Assembly: GCA_020630895.1 (NCBI GenBank)
Contig: JAHDII010000062.1
Location: forward strand, 1-14,249
Source of the DNA: Saprospiraceae bacterium
GTDB lineage: Bacteria; Bacteroidota; Bacteroidia; Chitinophagales; Saprospiraceae
DNA: 14,249 bases
Direction: 5' to 3'
Part shown: piece by piece, positions 6,511 through 14,249 of the stretch
Layout of the letters: each line of letters begins with the position of its first letter
Position numbering within the stretch: the first letter of the stretch is position 1
Made by a program: the position numbers and the translations under genes
The notes under the pieces: generated by a model
What the model was told of the DNA's origin: nothing
What the model saw: only the letters and a program-made list of their open reading frames with translations
The model's database searches: none

Positions 6511-8524
6511 ATTGCTCGGTTTTAATTTGTAAGAGTAGAAAACCAGCTTCGATATTTTTCCCTTCTTGAGCATAAATTTCTTCTACTATTCCATTTTTGT
6601 TTGCTTCGATTGTATTTTCCATTTTCATAGAAGATAGCACAATTAAACCATCTCCCTTAGAAATTTTTTGTCCTTTTTTTACTAAAATTTTTATTACTTG
6701 AGAAGGCATAGGAGCTTCATATCCTCCTTGGATTTTTTCTTTTTCTTTTTGAGGAAACCTATCTTTTTTTATGATGTGGATATTTCCAATTATTTCATTG
6801 TGGATAAAATAATTATTTTTCTTATTAATGATTTTAAATGTATATTGAATTTCATTTATTTCTAAACGGATGTAATTTTTTTCTTCTTCAATTAATTCTA
6901 CATGATAATTTTCTTTAAGAATAAAAAAATTAAATTTCTTATTTTTATATTGATATTCTACATCAATTTCTTTTTCTTCAATAATAAATCTTCTTTGTTG
7001 ATTTTTGTAAAAATTATTTCTCCAACCAGAAGGAATAGATTTTAATATATTTCTAGATTTTTCTTTATTGTTCCAATTAAAAATGGAGGCAGCAATAAGT
7101 GCTAAATGTTGGTTGAATTCAAAATTGGGTTTTGAAAGTATTTGATGAATATTATTATGAATGAATTGAGTGTTATAATTTCCTATTTGAAAATCTTTTT
7201 GATTTAAAATTTGAATTAAAAAATCTTGATTTGTTTTTATTCCTAAACAAACTAAATTTTTTAAAACATACTTCATTTTTCGAATAGCATTGATTCTATT
7301 CGTATCCCAAATAATTAATTTAGCAATCATGGGATCATAAAAAATAGAAATTATAGAATTATTTTTAATTGCTGTTTCTATTCTTAACCCTTCTAATTTA
7401 GGGGCTTCAAATTTTTTAATCGTTCCTGTTACAGGTAAAAAATTATTATTGGGATCTTCTGCATATAATCTACATTCAATAGCATAACCTTTTCCTTGAA
7501 TATTTTCTTGTGAGATAGATAAAGGAATTCCTTGTGCAGATTCAATTTGCATTTGCACTAAATCTAAGCCTGTAATTTCTTCAGTAATAGGATGTTCGAC
7601 TTGTAGTCGAGTATTAATTTCTAAAAAATAAAAATCATTAGTGTCATCATTTAAAATAAATTCTACTGTACCTGCATTGTCATAATCTAAAACTTTTGCC
7701 GCATTAACGGCTACTTGTCCCATTTTATTTCTCAATGTTTCATTCATTATTGGAGAAGGAGATTCTTCAATAATTTTTTGATATCTTCTTTGAATAGAGC
7801 ATTCTCTTTCTAAAATATGAATTACATTTTTATGTTGGTCTCCAAAAATTTGAAATTCGATATGTCTTCCTGATGCAATATATTTTTCGATAATTAATTC
7901 ATCATGATTGAATGCATTTTTCGCTTCTCTTTTAGCGGCTTGGATAGCATTTTTTAATTCTTCTTTTTGATGAACGATTCTCATTCCTTTTCCACCTCCA
8001 CCTGCTGCTGCTTTTAATAAAATAGGATATCCAATTTTTTCTGCTTCTTCAATTAATTTTTTTTCACTTTGGTTTTTTCCTTGATAACCAGGAATAGTAG
8101 GAATATTATTTTCCTGCATTAATTTTTTTGCTTGGGATTTTAAACCCATTAATTCTATTGCTTTTGTATTGGGACCAATAAAAATAATATTTTCTTCTTG
8201 ACATTTTTTCGCAAAGGCAACATTTTCAGATAAAAAACCATAGCCAGGATGAATAGCATCTGCTTGAGTTTTTTTTGCAGCATCAATAATTTTTTCAATA
8301 TTTAAATAAGATTCTTGAGGATTATTATTTCCTATAAAAATAGCAATATCTGCTTCGGCAACAAATAAAGCATTTTTATCAATTTCTGAATATACAGCAA
8401 TAGATTTAATTCCCATTTTTTTGCAAGTACGAATAATTCGTGAAGCAATTTCTCCTCGGTTTGCAATCAATATAGAAAAAATAGGACTCATAAAATTTGA
8501 TGATGATAATGATTTTTGATTCAT
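6509..8524 (-). CDS. Acyl-CoA carboxylase alpha subunit: biotin carboxylase plus biotin carrier domain
   Basis: A 671-residue subunit that carboxylates its own biotin with ATP and bicarbonate. Domains in order: biotin carboxylase N-terminal (from ILIANRGEIASR, 18-29, and IHPGYGFLSEN, 91-101); ATP-grasp with GGGGKGMR (175-182), ERECSIQRR (239-247) and EINTRLQVEHP (302-312); C-terminal biotin carboxylase domain; a linker/BT-like stretch; and a biotinyl domain with SSMKMEN. Lys634 is the expected biotinylation site. The SGWRNNF stretch before the final domains is typical of MCC/GCC-type alpha subunits. Length matches LiuD/AtuF-like proteins (about 650-670). It pairs with the carboxyltransferase encoded 56 bp upstream. 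An alternative start at 8491 (MSPIFS) would give 660 residues and cannot be excluded. Substrate may be 3-methylcrotonyl-CoA or a related enoyl-CoA. Confidence 0.93.
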   Translation of the reverse strand: MNQKSLSSSNFMSPIFSILIANRGEIASRIIRTCKKMGIKSIAVYSEIDKNALFVAEADIAIFIGNNNPQESYLNIEKIIDAAKKTQADAIHPGYGFLSENVAFAKKCQEENIIFIGPNTKAIELMGLKSQAKKLMQENNIPTIPGYQGKNQSEKKLIEEAEKIGYPILLKAAAGGGGKGMRIVHQKEELKNAIQAAKREAKNAFNHDELIIEKYIASGRHIEFQIFGDQHKNVIHILERECSIQRRYQKIIEESPSPIMNETLRNKMGQVAVNAAKVLDYDNAGTVEFILNDDTNDFYFLEINTRLQVEHPITEEITGLDLVQMQIESAQGIPLSISQENIQGKGYAIECRLYAEDPNNNFLPVTGTIKKFEAPKLEGLRIETAIKNNSIISIFYDPMIAKLIIWDTNRINAIRKMKYVLKNLVCLGIKTNQDFLIQILNQKDFQIGNYNTQFIHNNIHQILSKPNFEFNQHLALIAASIFNWNNKEKSRNILKSIPSGWRNNFYKNQQRRFIIEEKEIDVEYQYKNKKFNFFILKENYHVELIEEEKNYIRLEINEIQYTFKIINKKNNYFIHNEIIGNIHIIKKDRFPQKEKEKIQGGYEAPMPSQVIKILVKKGQKISKGDGLIVLSSMKMENTIEANKNGIVEEIYAQEGKNIEAGFLLLQIKTEQ

Positions 8525-8580
8525 TGAAAAAAAATTATAAAACCTTATTTATAAATATTAAAAATATAAATCAGAATGAT

Positions 8581-10182
8581 TTACATTCTCCAAACACCAT
8601 AAGTATCTGTTCCTTTTATTTTTTGATTATATGCAATAGCTAAAGAAAATCCTAAATAATTTCGTGTTTCTCTGGGATCAATAATTCCATCGTCCCATAA
8701 TTCTGATGTAGAATGCCAAGCAGAAGATTTTTCTTCAGCTTCCATCATCATCATTTGTTTGATCATTTCAGCATTTTCTTTATCGAAAGGAATACCCATT
8801 TTTTTTGCTGCTGCTTTTTGAATAATTTCCATGACTCCAGCTAATTGTTCAGAACCCATAACTCCAATTTTAGAATTAGGATATGCAAATAAAAAGCGAG
8901 GGTGATAAGAACGACCATTCATGCCATAATTTCCAGCACCATAAGAAGAACCAACCATTAACGTGATATGTGGGACTTCACTATTTGAAACAGCATTAAT
9001 TAATTTTGCACCATTTTTAATAATACCTCCTTCTTCATATTTTTTACCAACCATATATCCCGTTGTATTATGAATAAAGATAAGAGGGATATTATTTTTA
9101 TTGGATAATTGAATAAATTGAGCACCTTTATTAGCTGATTCAGAAAAGATAACTCCGTTGTTGGCTAATATACCAACGGGGTATCCATGTATTTTAGTCC
9201 AACCTGTAACTAATGTGTTTCCATAATTGGTTTTAAATTCAGAAAATTTAGAGCCATCAGAAATTCTCATAATTAATTCACGAACATCAAAAGGTGTTTT
9301 TATATTAGCAGGAACAAGCCCTAAAATTTCTTCATTATCATAAATAGGCTCTTCAATTTTTTCAGTAGGAATATAATGAGGTTTTTGAGTATGGACAAAC
9401 TGCATAATTTCTCGAGCAATTCTAATTCCATCTAATTCATCTTGAGCTAAATAATCTGATACCCCAGAAATTTTAGAATGCATTTCTGCACCACCTAATT
9501 CTTCATCTGTAGCTATTTCATTGGTTGCCATTTTTACAAGAGGAGGTCCTGCTAAAAATACTTTAGCCGCATTTTTTTGAAATATCGAAAAATCAGACAT
9601 TCCAGGAACATAAGCACCTCCTGCGGTTGCATTTCCAAAAACAATAGAAATAGTGGTAAGTCCTAATTTTGAACGCTGAGTAATTTGTCGGAAAGTTTCG
9701 CCACCATAATTAAAAATTTTATCTTGATCTGGTAAATTTGCTCCTCCACTTTCTACTAAATTGATGGTAGGTAATTTATTTTCTAAAGTAATTTCTCCAA
9801 TTCTTAAAGCTTTAAAAGTTGTAGAATAATCAACAGATCCTCCTTTTCGAGTGCCTACGTTAGAATTAATCATACATAATTTTCCTGATACAAGACCTAT
9901 TCCAGAAACATTAGTTCCTCCTGTACCGAAGCCCCCTTTTTTTTTCATTCCTGCAAGGGGCAATAATTCTAAAAAAGGACTATCTGGATCTAAAACATAT
10001 TCTAATCGTTCTCTTGCTAATAATTTATTTTTTTTTCTAGCTCGTTCGATATGTTTTTCTTTTCCTTGAAACCGGCTTTCCTCAAAATGAACGTTGAGTT
10101 GTTCAACTAACTGGAGCATTTCTGCGTAATTCTCTTTAAATTGTTTTCCGTTGGTATTTATTTTAGATTTTAAAATTTGCAT
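8581..10182 (-). CDS. Acyl-CoA carboxylase beta subunit (carboxyltransferase)
   Basis: A 533-residue carboxyltransferase that moves CO2 from carboxybiotin to an acyl-CoA. Both crotonase-like halves are present. The N half has VESGGANLPDQ (143-153) and NATAGGAYVPGMSD (184-197). The C half has HNTTGYMVG (371-379), MVGSSYGAGNYGMNGRSYHPRFLF (from 409) and the terminal DDGIIDPRETR. Length equals that of MCC beta chains. Details such as NTTGYMVGKKYEEGGIIKNG look closer, from memory, to AtuC/actinobacterial AccD-type subunits than to classical MCC (NITGFMVG). Substrate assignment is therefore left open among 3-methylcrotonyl-CoA, geranyl-CoA-like and others. It is the first metabolic gene of the run, 32 bp after the helicase. 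A nine-A run followed by five Gs on the coding strand (plus 9932-9945) encodes MKKKGG (79-84). Confidence 0.93.
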   Translation of the reverse strand: MQILKSKINTNGKQFKENYAEMLQLVEQLNVHFEESRFQGKEKHIERARKKNKLLARERLEYVLDPDSPFLELLPLAGMKKKGGFGTGGTNVSGIGLVSGKLCMINSNVGTRKGGSVDYSTTFKALRIGEITLENKLPTINLVESGGANLPDQDKIFNYGGETFRQITQRSKLGLTTISIVFGNATAGGAYVPGMSDFSIFQKNAAKVFLAGPPLVKMATNEIATDEELGGAEMHSKISGVSDYLAQDELDGIRIAREIMQFVHTQKPHYIPTEKIEEPIYDNEEILGLVPANIKTPFDVRELIMRISDGSKFSEFKTNYGNTLVTGWTKIHGYPVGILANNGVIFSESANKGAQFIQLSNKNNIPLIFIHNTTGYMVGKKYEEGGIIKNGAKLINAVSNSEVPHITLMVGSSYGAGNYGMNGRSYHPRFLFAYPNSKIGVMGSEQLAGVMEIIQKAAAKKMGIPFDKENAEMIKQMMMMEAEEKSSAWHSTSELWDDGIIDPRETRNYLGFSLAIAYNQKIKGTDTYGVWRM

Positions 10183-10214
10183 CTTAAAGAGAAATTAATA
10201 AATTAAAAAATATA

Positions 10215-11708
10215 TTAAAATTTGCTGCCAATTTTTGCTTTTAATTTCTTTTTATATTCTTCTTCTACCCACGCTCTATAATTTTTAGTGCTCTTACAAA
10301 TACAATAACAATATCTTCTTACTCTATCTGTAATATCATCATCTAATAGTCTAAAAAGTTGAAGCGCTTCTAAAAAATTATCACTATTTTCAACACAAAT
10401 ATTGGCGTGTTGATTGACTGCTTTTTCTATAACGGAAAAAGATCTGCTACCTGTGTTTTTTATTTTTTCACTTTCTTCTTCAATATTAAATTCAACAGAT
10501 TCCGATTTGCTAAATTTTTGACGTAATTCTTCTGGCATTTTATATCTAAAACTTCGTTCAATTGCAATATCAGAAATCATATTTTCAAGGAAATAACTAG
10601 GATGTCTAAATATTTTTTGCCAGTCAATTTCAGCAGACCAAAGACCAAATCGAGCAATATTATTTCCTAGATCAATAACATCAAAACTTTTTTTATGAGG
10701 TAAAACTCTAGAACCTCTACCTATCATTTGGAAGTATAAGGTTAAAGAACGAGTCGCTCTATTTAAAATAATGGTATTAATTGTAGGCTCATCAAAACCT
10801 GTAGTTAATAAACCTACTGAAGTTAAAATAGCATCAGGTTTATTTTTAAACCAGGCTAAAATTTCTTCTCTTTGTTTTTTACTAAAAGTGTTGTCTAAAT
10901 GTCGAACGTCATAACCTGCATGTTTAAATGTATGATATACGTTATAGGAGGTATTAATTCCATTATTAAAAATTAAAGTCTTTTTCCCAAGAGCATTTTC
11001 TTTATATGCTGTTATTAATTTATTTTGCATACTACTTGTAGAGTACAATATTTCAGAAGACTTAACAGTATAATCACCATTTATACCTATTTTTAAACTT
11101 CCTAAACCCACATCATAAATATAATTATTTGCTTTAGCTAAAAACCCTTCTTTAATTAAATAAGAAATAGAACTTCCTACTAATAGTTCTTTATAAGTAT
11201 CATGAAGAGGTAGTTTAATATTAGAACTGAGTGGAGTTGCAGTTACCCCAAGTAGAAATGATTTTTCAAAAAATTTGAATAGTTTTCTAAATGAATTAAA
11301 ATGTGCTTCATCAATAATGACTAGCCCCACATCATTCATCTCTATTTGTTTTTCATTGAGTCGATTATTTAAGGTTTCTACCATCGCGACATAGCACATG
11401 TAATTATTAGGATTGGGAAGCTCTTTTACTTTGCTATCTATAATTTTGTTGCCGACATTGAATTCAGAAAGCATTGAAGAAGTTTGCCGACATAATTCTA
11501 TTCTGTGAGTTAAAATGAGTACTTTTTTGTTCTTAGATTTGATATATCTACGAGTGATTTCTGAGAAAACAACAGTTTTTCCTCCTCCTGTAGGTAATTG
11601 ATATAATAGGTTATAATCTGATGGACAATTTTCAAATCGTTCTTCAATACGGTTTAAATCATTGATCTGATACTCATAGAGTTTTTTCCCTTCCTTTGTT
11701 TTTTCCAT
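10215..11708 (-). CDS. Superfamily 2 DEAD/DEAH-box helicase
   Basis: A 497-residue SF2 ATPase of the Res/UvrB-like helicase type. Motif I is PTGGGKT (39-45), motif II DEAH (133-136), motif III TATP (156-159), and motif VI QMIGRGSR (327-334), with LTTGFDEP (301-308) as motif V region. The N-terminal YEYQINDLNRI is a Q-motif-like element. The C-terminal 150 residues form a helical, charged tail without a domain I recognise. There is no methyltransferase, nuclease or other restriction partner nearby, so a stand-alone nucleic-acid unwinding role is likelier than a defence system. It points the same way as the acyl-CoA operon and ends 32 bp before it, so read-through is possible, but it has no functional link to it. 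A -7-type promoter element lies 37 bp upstream. Confidence 0.88.
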   Translation of the reverse strand: MEKTKEGKKLYEYQINDLNRIEERFENCPSDYNLLYQLPTGGGKTVVFSEITRRYIKSKNKKVLILTHRIELCRQTSSMLSEFNVGNKIIDSKVKELPNPNNYMCYVAMVETLNNRLNEKQIEMNDVGLVIIDEAHFNSFRKLFKFFEKSFLLGVTATPLSSNIKLPLHDTYKELLVGSSISYLIKEGFLAKANNYIYDVGLGSLKIGINGDYTVKSSEILYSTSSMQNKLITAYKENALGKKTLIFNNGINTSYNVYHTFKHAGYDVRHLDNTFSKKQREEILAWFKNKPDAILTSVGLLTTGFDEPTINTIILNRATRSLTLYFQMIGRGSRVLPHKKSFDVIDLGNNIARFGLWSAEIDWQKIFRHPSYFLENMISDIAIERSFRYKMPEELRQKFSKSESVEFNIEEESEKIKNTGSRSFSVIEKAVNQHANICVENSDNFLEALQLFRLLDDDITDRVRRYCYCICKSTKNYRAWVEEEYKKKLKAKIGSKF

Positions 11709-11744
11709 GAACTAATTTACCTCGAAATAATTTTTAAGAATCTG

Positions 11745-11752
11745 CAAATATA
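11745..11752 (-). promoter_or_regulatory. Bacteroidota -7 promoter element for the helicase gene
   Basis: On the minus strand the bases read TATATTTG, an exact match to the Bacteroidota -7 consensus TAnnTTTG, followed by CA. It lies 37 bp upstream of the ATG at 11708, giving an expected short leader of about 30 nt. No convincing TTG/TTTG -33 element is found at the standard 19-21 bp spacing, so confidence is limited. Confidence 0.5.
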
Positions 11753-11757
11753 GTTGC

Positions 11758-11822
11758 TTTTAAGGTTTTTATGGTATAGATTTTAAATTCATTTGGAAGA
11801 AAAAACAAATTTTAAGGTTTTT
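11758..11822. repeat. 13-bp direct repeat pair upstream of helicase
   Basis: TTTTAAGGTTTTT occurs exactly at 11758-11770 and 11810-11822, 52 bp apart start to start. The proximal copy lies just upstream of the minus-strand -7 element, over its spacer and -33 region. It could be a pair of protein-binding sites, but the sequence is simple and chance or duplication is possible. Confidence 0.45.
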
Positions 11823-11996
11823 GAGGAAATGTAATAGACTTGTTTTGCATTGCTAACCAATGGATGAATGCTTGTCACATATTAGAAATCTGCATTATTT
11901 GAGGTTAAAAAACTTGAAAAAAAGTATAAAAAACGAATAGATATGAATTGAAATTCGAATTGAAATAAATTGTATATCAAATTAAAAAATAAGATA

Positions 11997-13088
11997 ATGC
12001 AAATTTCAATCGTTTTGATCACTATCAGTTTTATACTTTCCTTTTATATAGTTTATAAGAGTATTCCTTTTCTTATTGTAATTGCTCACAAAAATTGTTG
12101 GATGGATCATCCTACATTGAGGAAAGTTCATAAAAAACCTATTCCAACGCTGGGAGGAGCTGCTTTTTTTTTAAGTTTTTGGGGTTTGATTTACAGTCTT
12201 TTATATTCTTTTGTTTCAATAAGAATAAATTATATATTTCTAGCGAGTAGTATTTTATTTATGGTGAGTTTATGGGATGATCTCTACAAAACAAGGGCGA
12301 TAGTAAGATTATTTTTACAAGTACTTGTTGCAAGCGTTTGTTTTTTAGGAGGAATACGTGTTTTAGGTTTATATGGTATTTTCGGAATAGGAGAAGTTTC
12401 TACTATTTTTCAGTATATATTAACAGTTTTTGCTATTCTAAGCATAATTAATGCGATGAATTTAATTGATGGTATTAATGGATTAGCTTCTAGTATTTTT
12501 ATTGTAGCAACAATTGTTTTTGTTATTTTATTTCAACAAAATGGAGGAGAAGAATATATATTATTGTCTGTAATAAGTCTTGGAATGGTATTAGGATTTT
12601 TGCCTTTTAATTGGGGAGAAGCAAAAATATTTATGGGTGATAATGGTTCTACATTTCTAGGATTATTGTTATCTGTTTTTTTTATTGAATATATTAATTT
12701 TAATTCAGGTACTGGAGGAAGTAGTTCAAATTTAATTCTAGGATTAGGAATCATTGCTTTGCCTATTTTAGATTTGATAAGAGTGAGTATAAGTCGATTA
12801 ATACAAGGGAAATCACCCTTCTTTCCTGATAAAAATCATATACATCACTTGTATATTACTAGAGGGAAAAGTCATAGAGTATCTACTATTCAAATTGTAA
12901 TTATCCAATTCAGTTGTTTTTTAATTGCTTTGATAATGAAGGATTATTTTACTCCAATTTCTATTATCATGACCTTAATTATATTTTATATTGTTTGTAT
13001 TTCTTACTTGAAATTAAGCATCAACTTAACAAAGATTAAAAATATAGAAAGCACCCAATATAATATAGAAATTGCTAATTATTTATAA
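11997..13088 (+). CDS. WecA/MraY-family polyprenyl-phosphate sugar-1-phosphate transferase
   Basis: A 363-residue polytopic inner-membrane protein, with about ten hydrophobic segments, that transfers a sugar-1-phosphate (often GlcNAc-1-P) to undecaprenyl phosphate, the first step of lipid-linked glycan assembly. Family motifs with this start: DD (94-95) in SLWDDLYKTRA, NAMNLIDGINGL (152-163), FMGDNGS (212-218), and HIHH (281-284) in PDKNHIHHL. The usual DGIDGL is DGINGL here. The frame can start at a TTG at 11970, but the ATG at 11997 removes nine polar residues, leaves a normal N-terminal membrane segment and is preferred. A nine-T run lies at 12164-12172 within the gene. The next gene is a glycosyltransferase, so this marks a surface polysaccharide (O-antigen, capsule or exopolysaccharide) locus. 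The donor sugar is not predictable. Confidence 0.9.
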   Translation: MQISIVLITISFILSFYIVYKSIPFLIVIAHKNCWMDHPTLRKVHKKPIPTLGGAAFFLSFWGLIYSLLYSFVSIRINYIFLASSILFMVSLWDDLYKTRAIVRLFLQVLVASVCFLGGIRVLGLYGIFGIGEVSTIFQYILTVFAILSIINAMNLIDGINGLASSIFIVATIVFVILFQQNGGEEYILLSVISLGMVLGFLPFNWGEAKIFMGDNGSTFLGLLLSVFFIEYINFNSGTGGSSSNLILGLGIIALPILDLIRVSISRLIQGKSPFFPDKNHIHHLYITRGKSHRVSTIQIVIIQFSCFLIALIMKDYFTPISIIMTLIIFYIVCISYLKLSINLTKIKNIESTQYNIEIANYL

Positions 13089-13178
13089 ATATATTTTCAT
13101 AAAAAAGGGTTAAATAACCAAAAAACGAAGAATTCCTACCAAAAAAAGAAAAGAAAAAAATCTTGTTTTAAACTCCTA

Positions 13179-13186
13179 TACATTTG
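13179..13186 (+). promoter_or_regulatory. Bacteroidota -7 promoter element for the glycosyltransferase gene
   Basis: TACATTTG matches TAnnTTTG exactly and lies 49 bp upstream of the ATG at 13236, which would give a leader of about 40 nt. The nearest upstream TTG (13163-13165) is only 13 bp away, short of the usual 19-21. It sits in the 147-bp spacer after the WecA-like gene, which otherwise shows only A-rich sequence. Confidence 0.45.
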
Positions 13187-13235
13187 TAATTATATCATTT
13201 AAAAACAAAATCATTAAAACTAAAAACATAGGATT

Positions 13236-14249
13236 ATGGAAAATAATAGAATAAAAAAATTAGGTATAATTGGTACTGTAGGTGTACCTGCAAAATATGG
13301 AGGATTTGAAACATTAGTTCATCATTTAGTTTCAAATATTTATCGCCAATTTGATATTACAGTTTATTGTAGTAGTAAAGCGTATAAAAAAGAAGAACGT
13401 AGAGAATTTTGGAGAGGAGCACTTTTACATTATATACCTTTAGAAGCTAATGGTATCCAAAGCATTTTTTATGATATATGGTCTATGATTCATGCGATTA
13501 GGAAACAAGATATATTATTAATATTAGGAGTATCGGGTTGTTTATTTCTTCCTTTTATCAAGTTATTCTCTAAGAAAAAAGTAATTGTAAATATTGATGG
13601 TTTAGAATGGAAAAGAGCTAAATGGAATTTTTTTATTCAAAAGTTTTTGCTTTTTAGTGAAATTATAGCGTGTAAATATGCAGATGAAATTGTTACTGAC
13701 AATCAAATATTAAAAGAGTATGTCAAAATTAGATATGGAATAGATGGAAATTTAATTGAATATGGAGCGGATCATGTCAATAAAGAAAATATTTCAAAAA
13801 ATAATATTACTCAATATAGCTTTTTAAATTCTAATTATGCTTTTAAAGTAGCTCGTATTGAACCAGAAAATAATATTCACCTTATATTAAAAACTTTTGA
13901 AAAGTTAACTCATTTTCCTTTAGTTATTGTAGGTAACTGGAATAATAGTTTATATGGAAAAAAATTAAAAAATAAATATAAAAAATTTGATCATATTTAT
14001 TTGCTAGATCCAATTTATGAATCTAAAGAATTAAACATTTTACGCTCTAATGCTAAAATATATATTCATGGTCATAGTGCTGGAGGAACAAACCCTTCTT
14101 TAATTGAAGCAATGCATTTAGGATTACCGATTATTGCTTTTGATGTAATTTATAATAGAGTTACAACTAATAATCAATGTTTATTTTTTTCTAGTAAAAA
14201 AGAATTAAAAAATATTATTTTAAATATAGATAAAATTAATTTAGATTTT
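13236..14249 (+). CDS. DUF1972-type GT-B glycosyltransferase, partial at 3' end
   Basis: The frame opens at the ATG at 13236 and stays open for 338 codons to the window end with no stop, so the C-terminus is missing; family members run about 360-390 residues. The N-terminal DUF1972 domain shows IIGTVGVPAKYGGFETLV (11-28) and NIDGLEWKR (119-127), then EYGADH (175-180). The C-terminal GT-B half shows VARIEPENNI (205-214) and HGHSAGGTNPSLIEAM (278-293), the nucleotide-sugar binding region of retaining GT4 enzymes. These enzymes are often called rhamnosyl- or glycosyltransferases of O-antigen/exopolysaccharide loci and act at the cytosolic membrane face on the lipid-linked acceptor. It probably extends the sugar primed by the upstream WecA-like protein. 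Sugar specificity is unknown. Confidence 0.88.
   Translation, partial: MENNRIKKLGIIGTVGVPAKYGGFETLVHHLVSNIYRQFDITVYCSSKAYKKEERREFWRGALLHYIPLEANGIQSIFYDIWSMIHAIRKQDILLILGVSGCLFLPFIKLFSKKKVIVNIDGLEWKRAKWNFFIQKFLLFSEIIACKYADEIVTDNQILKEYVKIRYGIDGNLIEYGADHVNKENISKNNITQYSFLNSNYAFKVARIEPENNIHLILKTFEKLTHFPLVIVGNWNNSLYGKKLKNKYKKFDHIYLLDPIYESKELNILRSNAKIYIHGHSAGGTNPSLIEAMHLGLPIIAFDVIYNRVTTNNQCLFFSSKKELKNIILNIDKINLDF

Larger units (their letters stand above)
11709..11996. other. Divergent intergenic region, 288 bp
   Basis: The spacer between the leftward helicase and the rightward WecA-like gene. It contains the helicase -7 element (11745-11752) and a 13-bp direct repeat (11758-11770 and 11810-11822). 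I see no open frame with coding character, no octamer array and no clear promoter for the rightward gene. Confidence 0.7.

Noticed and set aside
9851..10069. 72-codon open frame on the plus strand
   Set aside because: Antisense to the well-conserved N-terminal part of the carboxyltransferase; no independent support.
10215..11708. Restriction or defence-system helicase
   Set aside because: No methylase, specificity, nuclease or other defence partner is adjacent; neighbours are metabolic and polysaccharide genes.
11847..11871. GCATT...AATGC inverted pair in the divergent spacer
   Set aside because: Only five pairs around a 15-base loop, expected by chance in AT-rich sequence.
12533..12754. 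73-codon open frame on the minus strand
   Set aside because: Antisense to the WecA-like gene across its conserved membrane motifs; no independent support.
13108..13119. Small hairpin GGTTA-AA-TAACC after the WecA-like gene as a terminator
   Set aside because: The stem is only five weak pairs with a two-base loop and is followed by As, not Ts, on the plus strand.

Overview
The window is AT-rich, with long A and T runs and AAA/AAT/ATT/TTA codons dominating. No Shine-Dalgarno-like sequence precedes the start codons. Two intergenic regions carry the Bacteroidota-type -7 promoter element (TAnnTTTG). The gene content (a WecA-like transferase with an HIHH tail motif, a DUF1972 glycosyltransferase, and a four-helix-bundle S23-like protein) also fits a low-GC member of the Bacteroidota. 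I cannot place it more precisely from sequence alone.

Positions 43-10182 (minus strand) hold a tightly spaced gene run that looks like one catabolic operon. In transcription order it encodes an acyl-CoA carboxylase carboxyltransferase subunit, its biotin carboxylase/biotin carrier subunit, an enoyl-CoA hydratase-family protein, a small four-helix-bundle protein, a beta-keto acid cleavage enzyme (BKACE, DUF849), a PECR-like short-chain dehydrogenase/reductase, an acyl-CoA dehydrogenase with a C-terminal SCP2 lipid-binding domain, a second acyl-CoA dehydrogenase, and an NADPH-dependent FMN reductase-like flavoprotein. A biotin acyl-CoA carboxylase with a hydratase and acyl-CoA dehydrogenases is the core of leucine/isovalerate (liu) and acyclic terpene (atu) catabolism. 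Here no HMG-CoA lyase is visible and a BKACE sits in the cluster, so the pathway may be a variant. The real substrate cannot be read from sequence.

Most spacers in the distal half of this operon are filled with arrays of an 8-bp unit (ATTGCTAA and variants ATTGTTGA, ATTGTTAC), often running right up to the start codon of the next gene. The acyl-CoA dehydrogenase spacer also holds 7-bp arrays. The four-helix-bundle gene is bracketed by two 32-bp octamer arrays in inverted orientation, so it resembles a small inserted cassette. The arrays are absent from the proximal spacers around the carboxylase genes.

Positions 10215-11708 (minus) encode an SF2 helicase, oriented with the operon and 32 bp upstream of it. 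A divergent 288-bp region follows. From 11997 on, the plus strand holds what looks like the start of a cell-surface polysaccharide locus: a WecA/MraY-family polyprenyl-phosphate sugar-1-phosphate transferase and a DUF1972 glycosyltransferase that runs off the window end.
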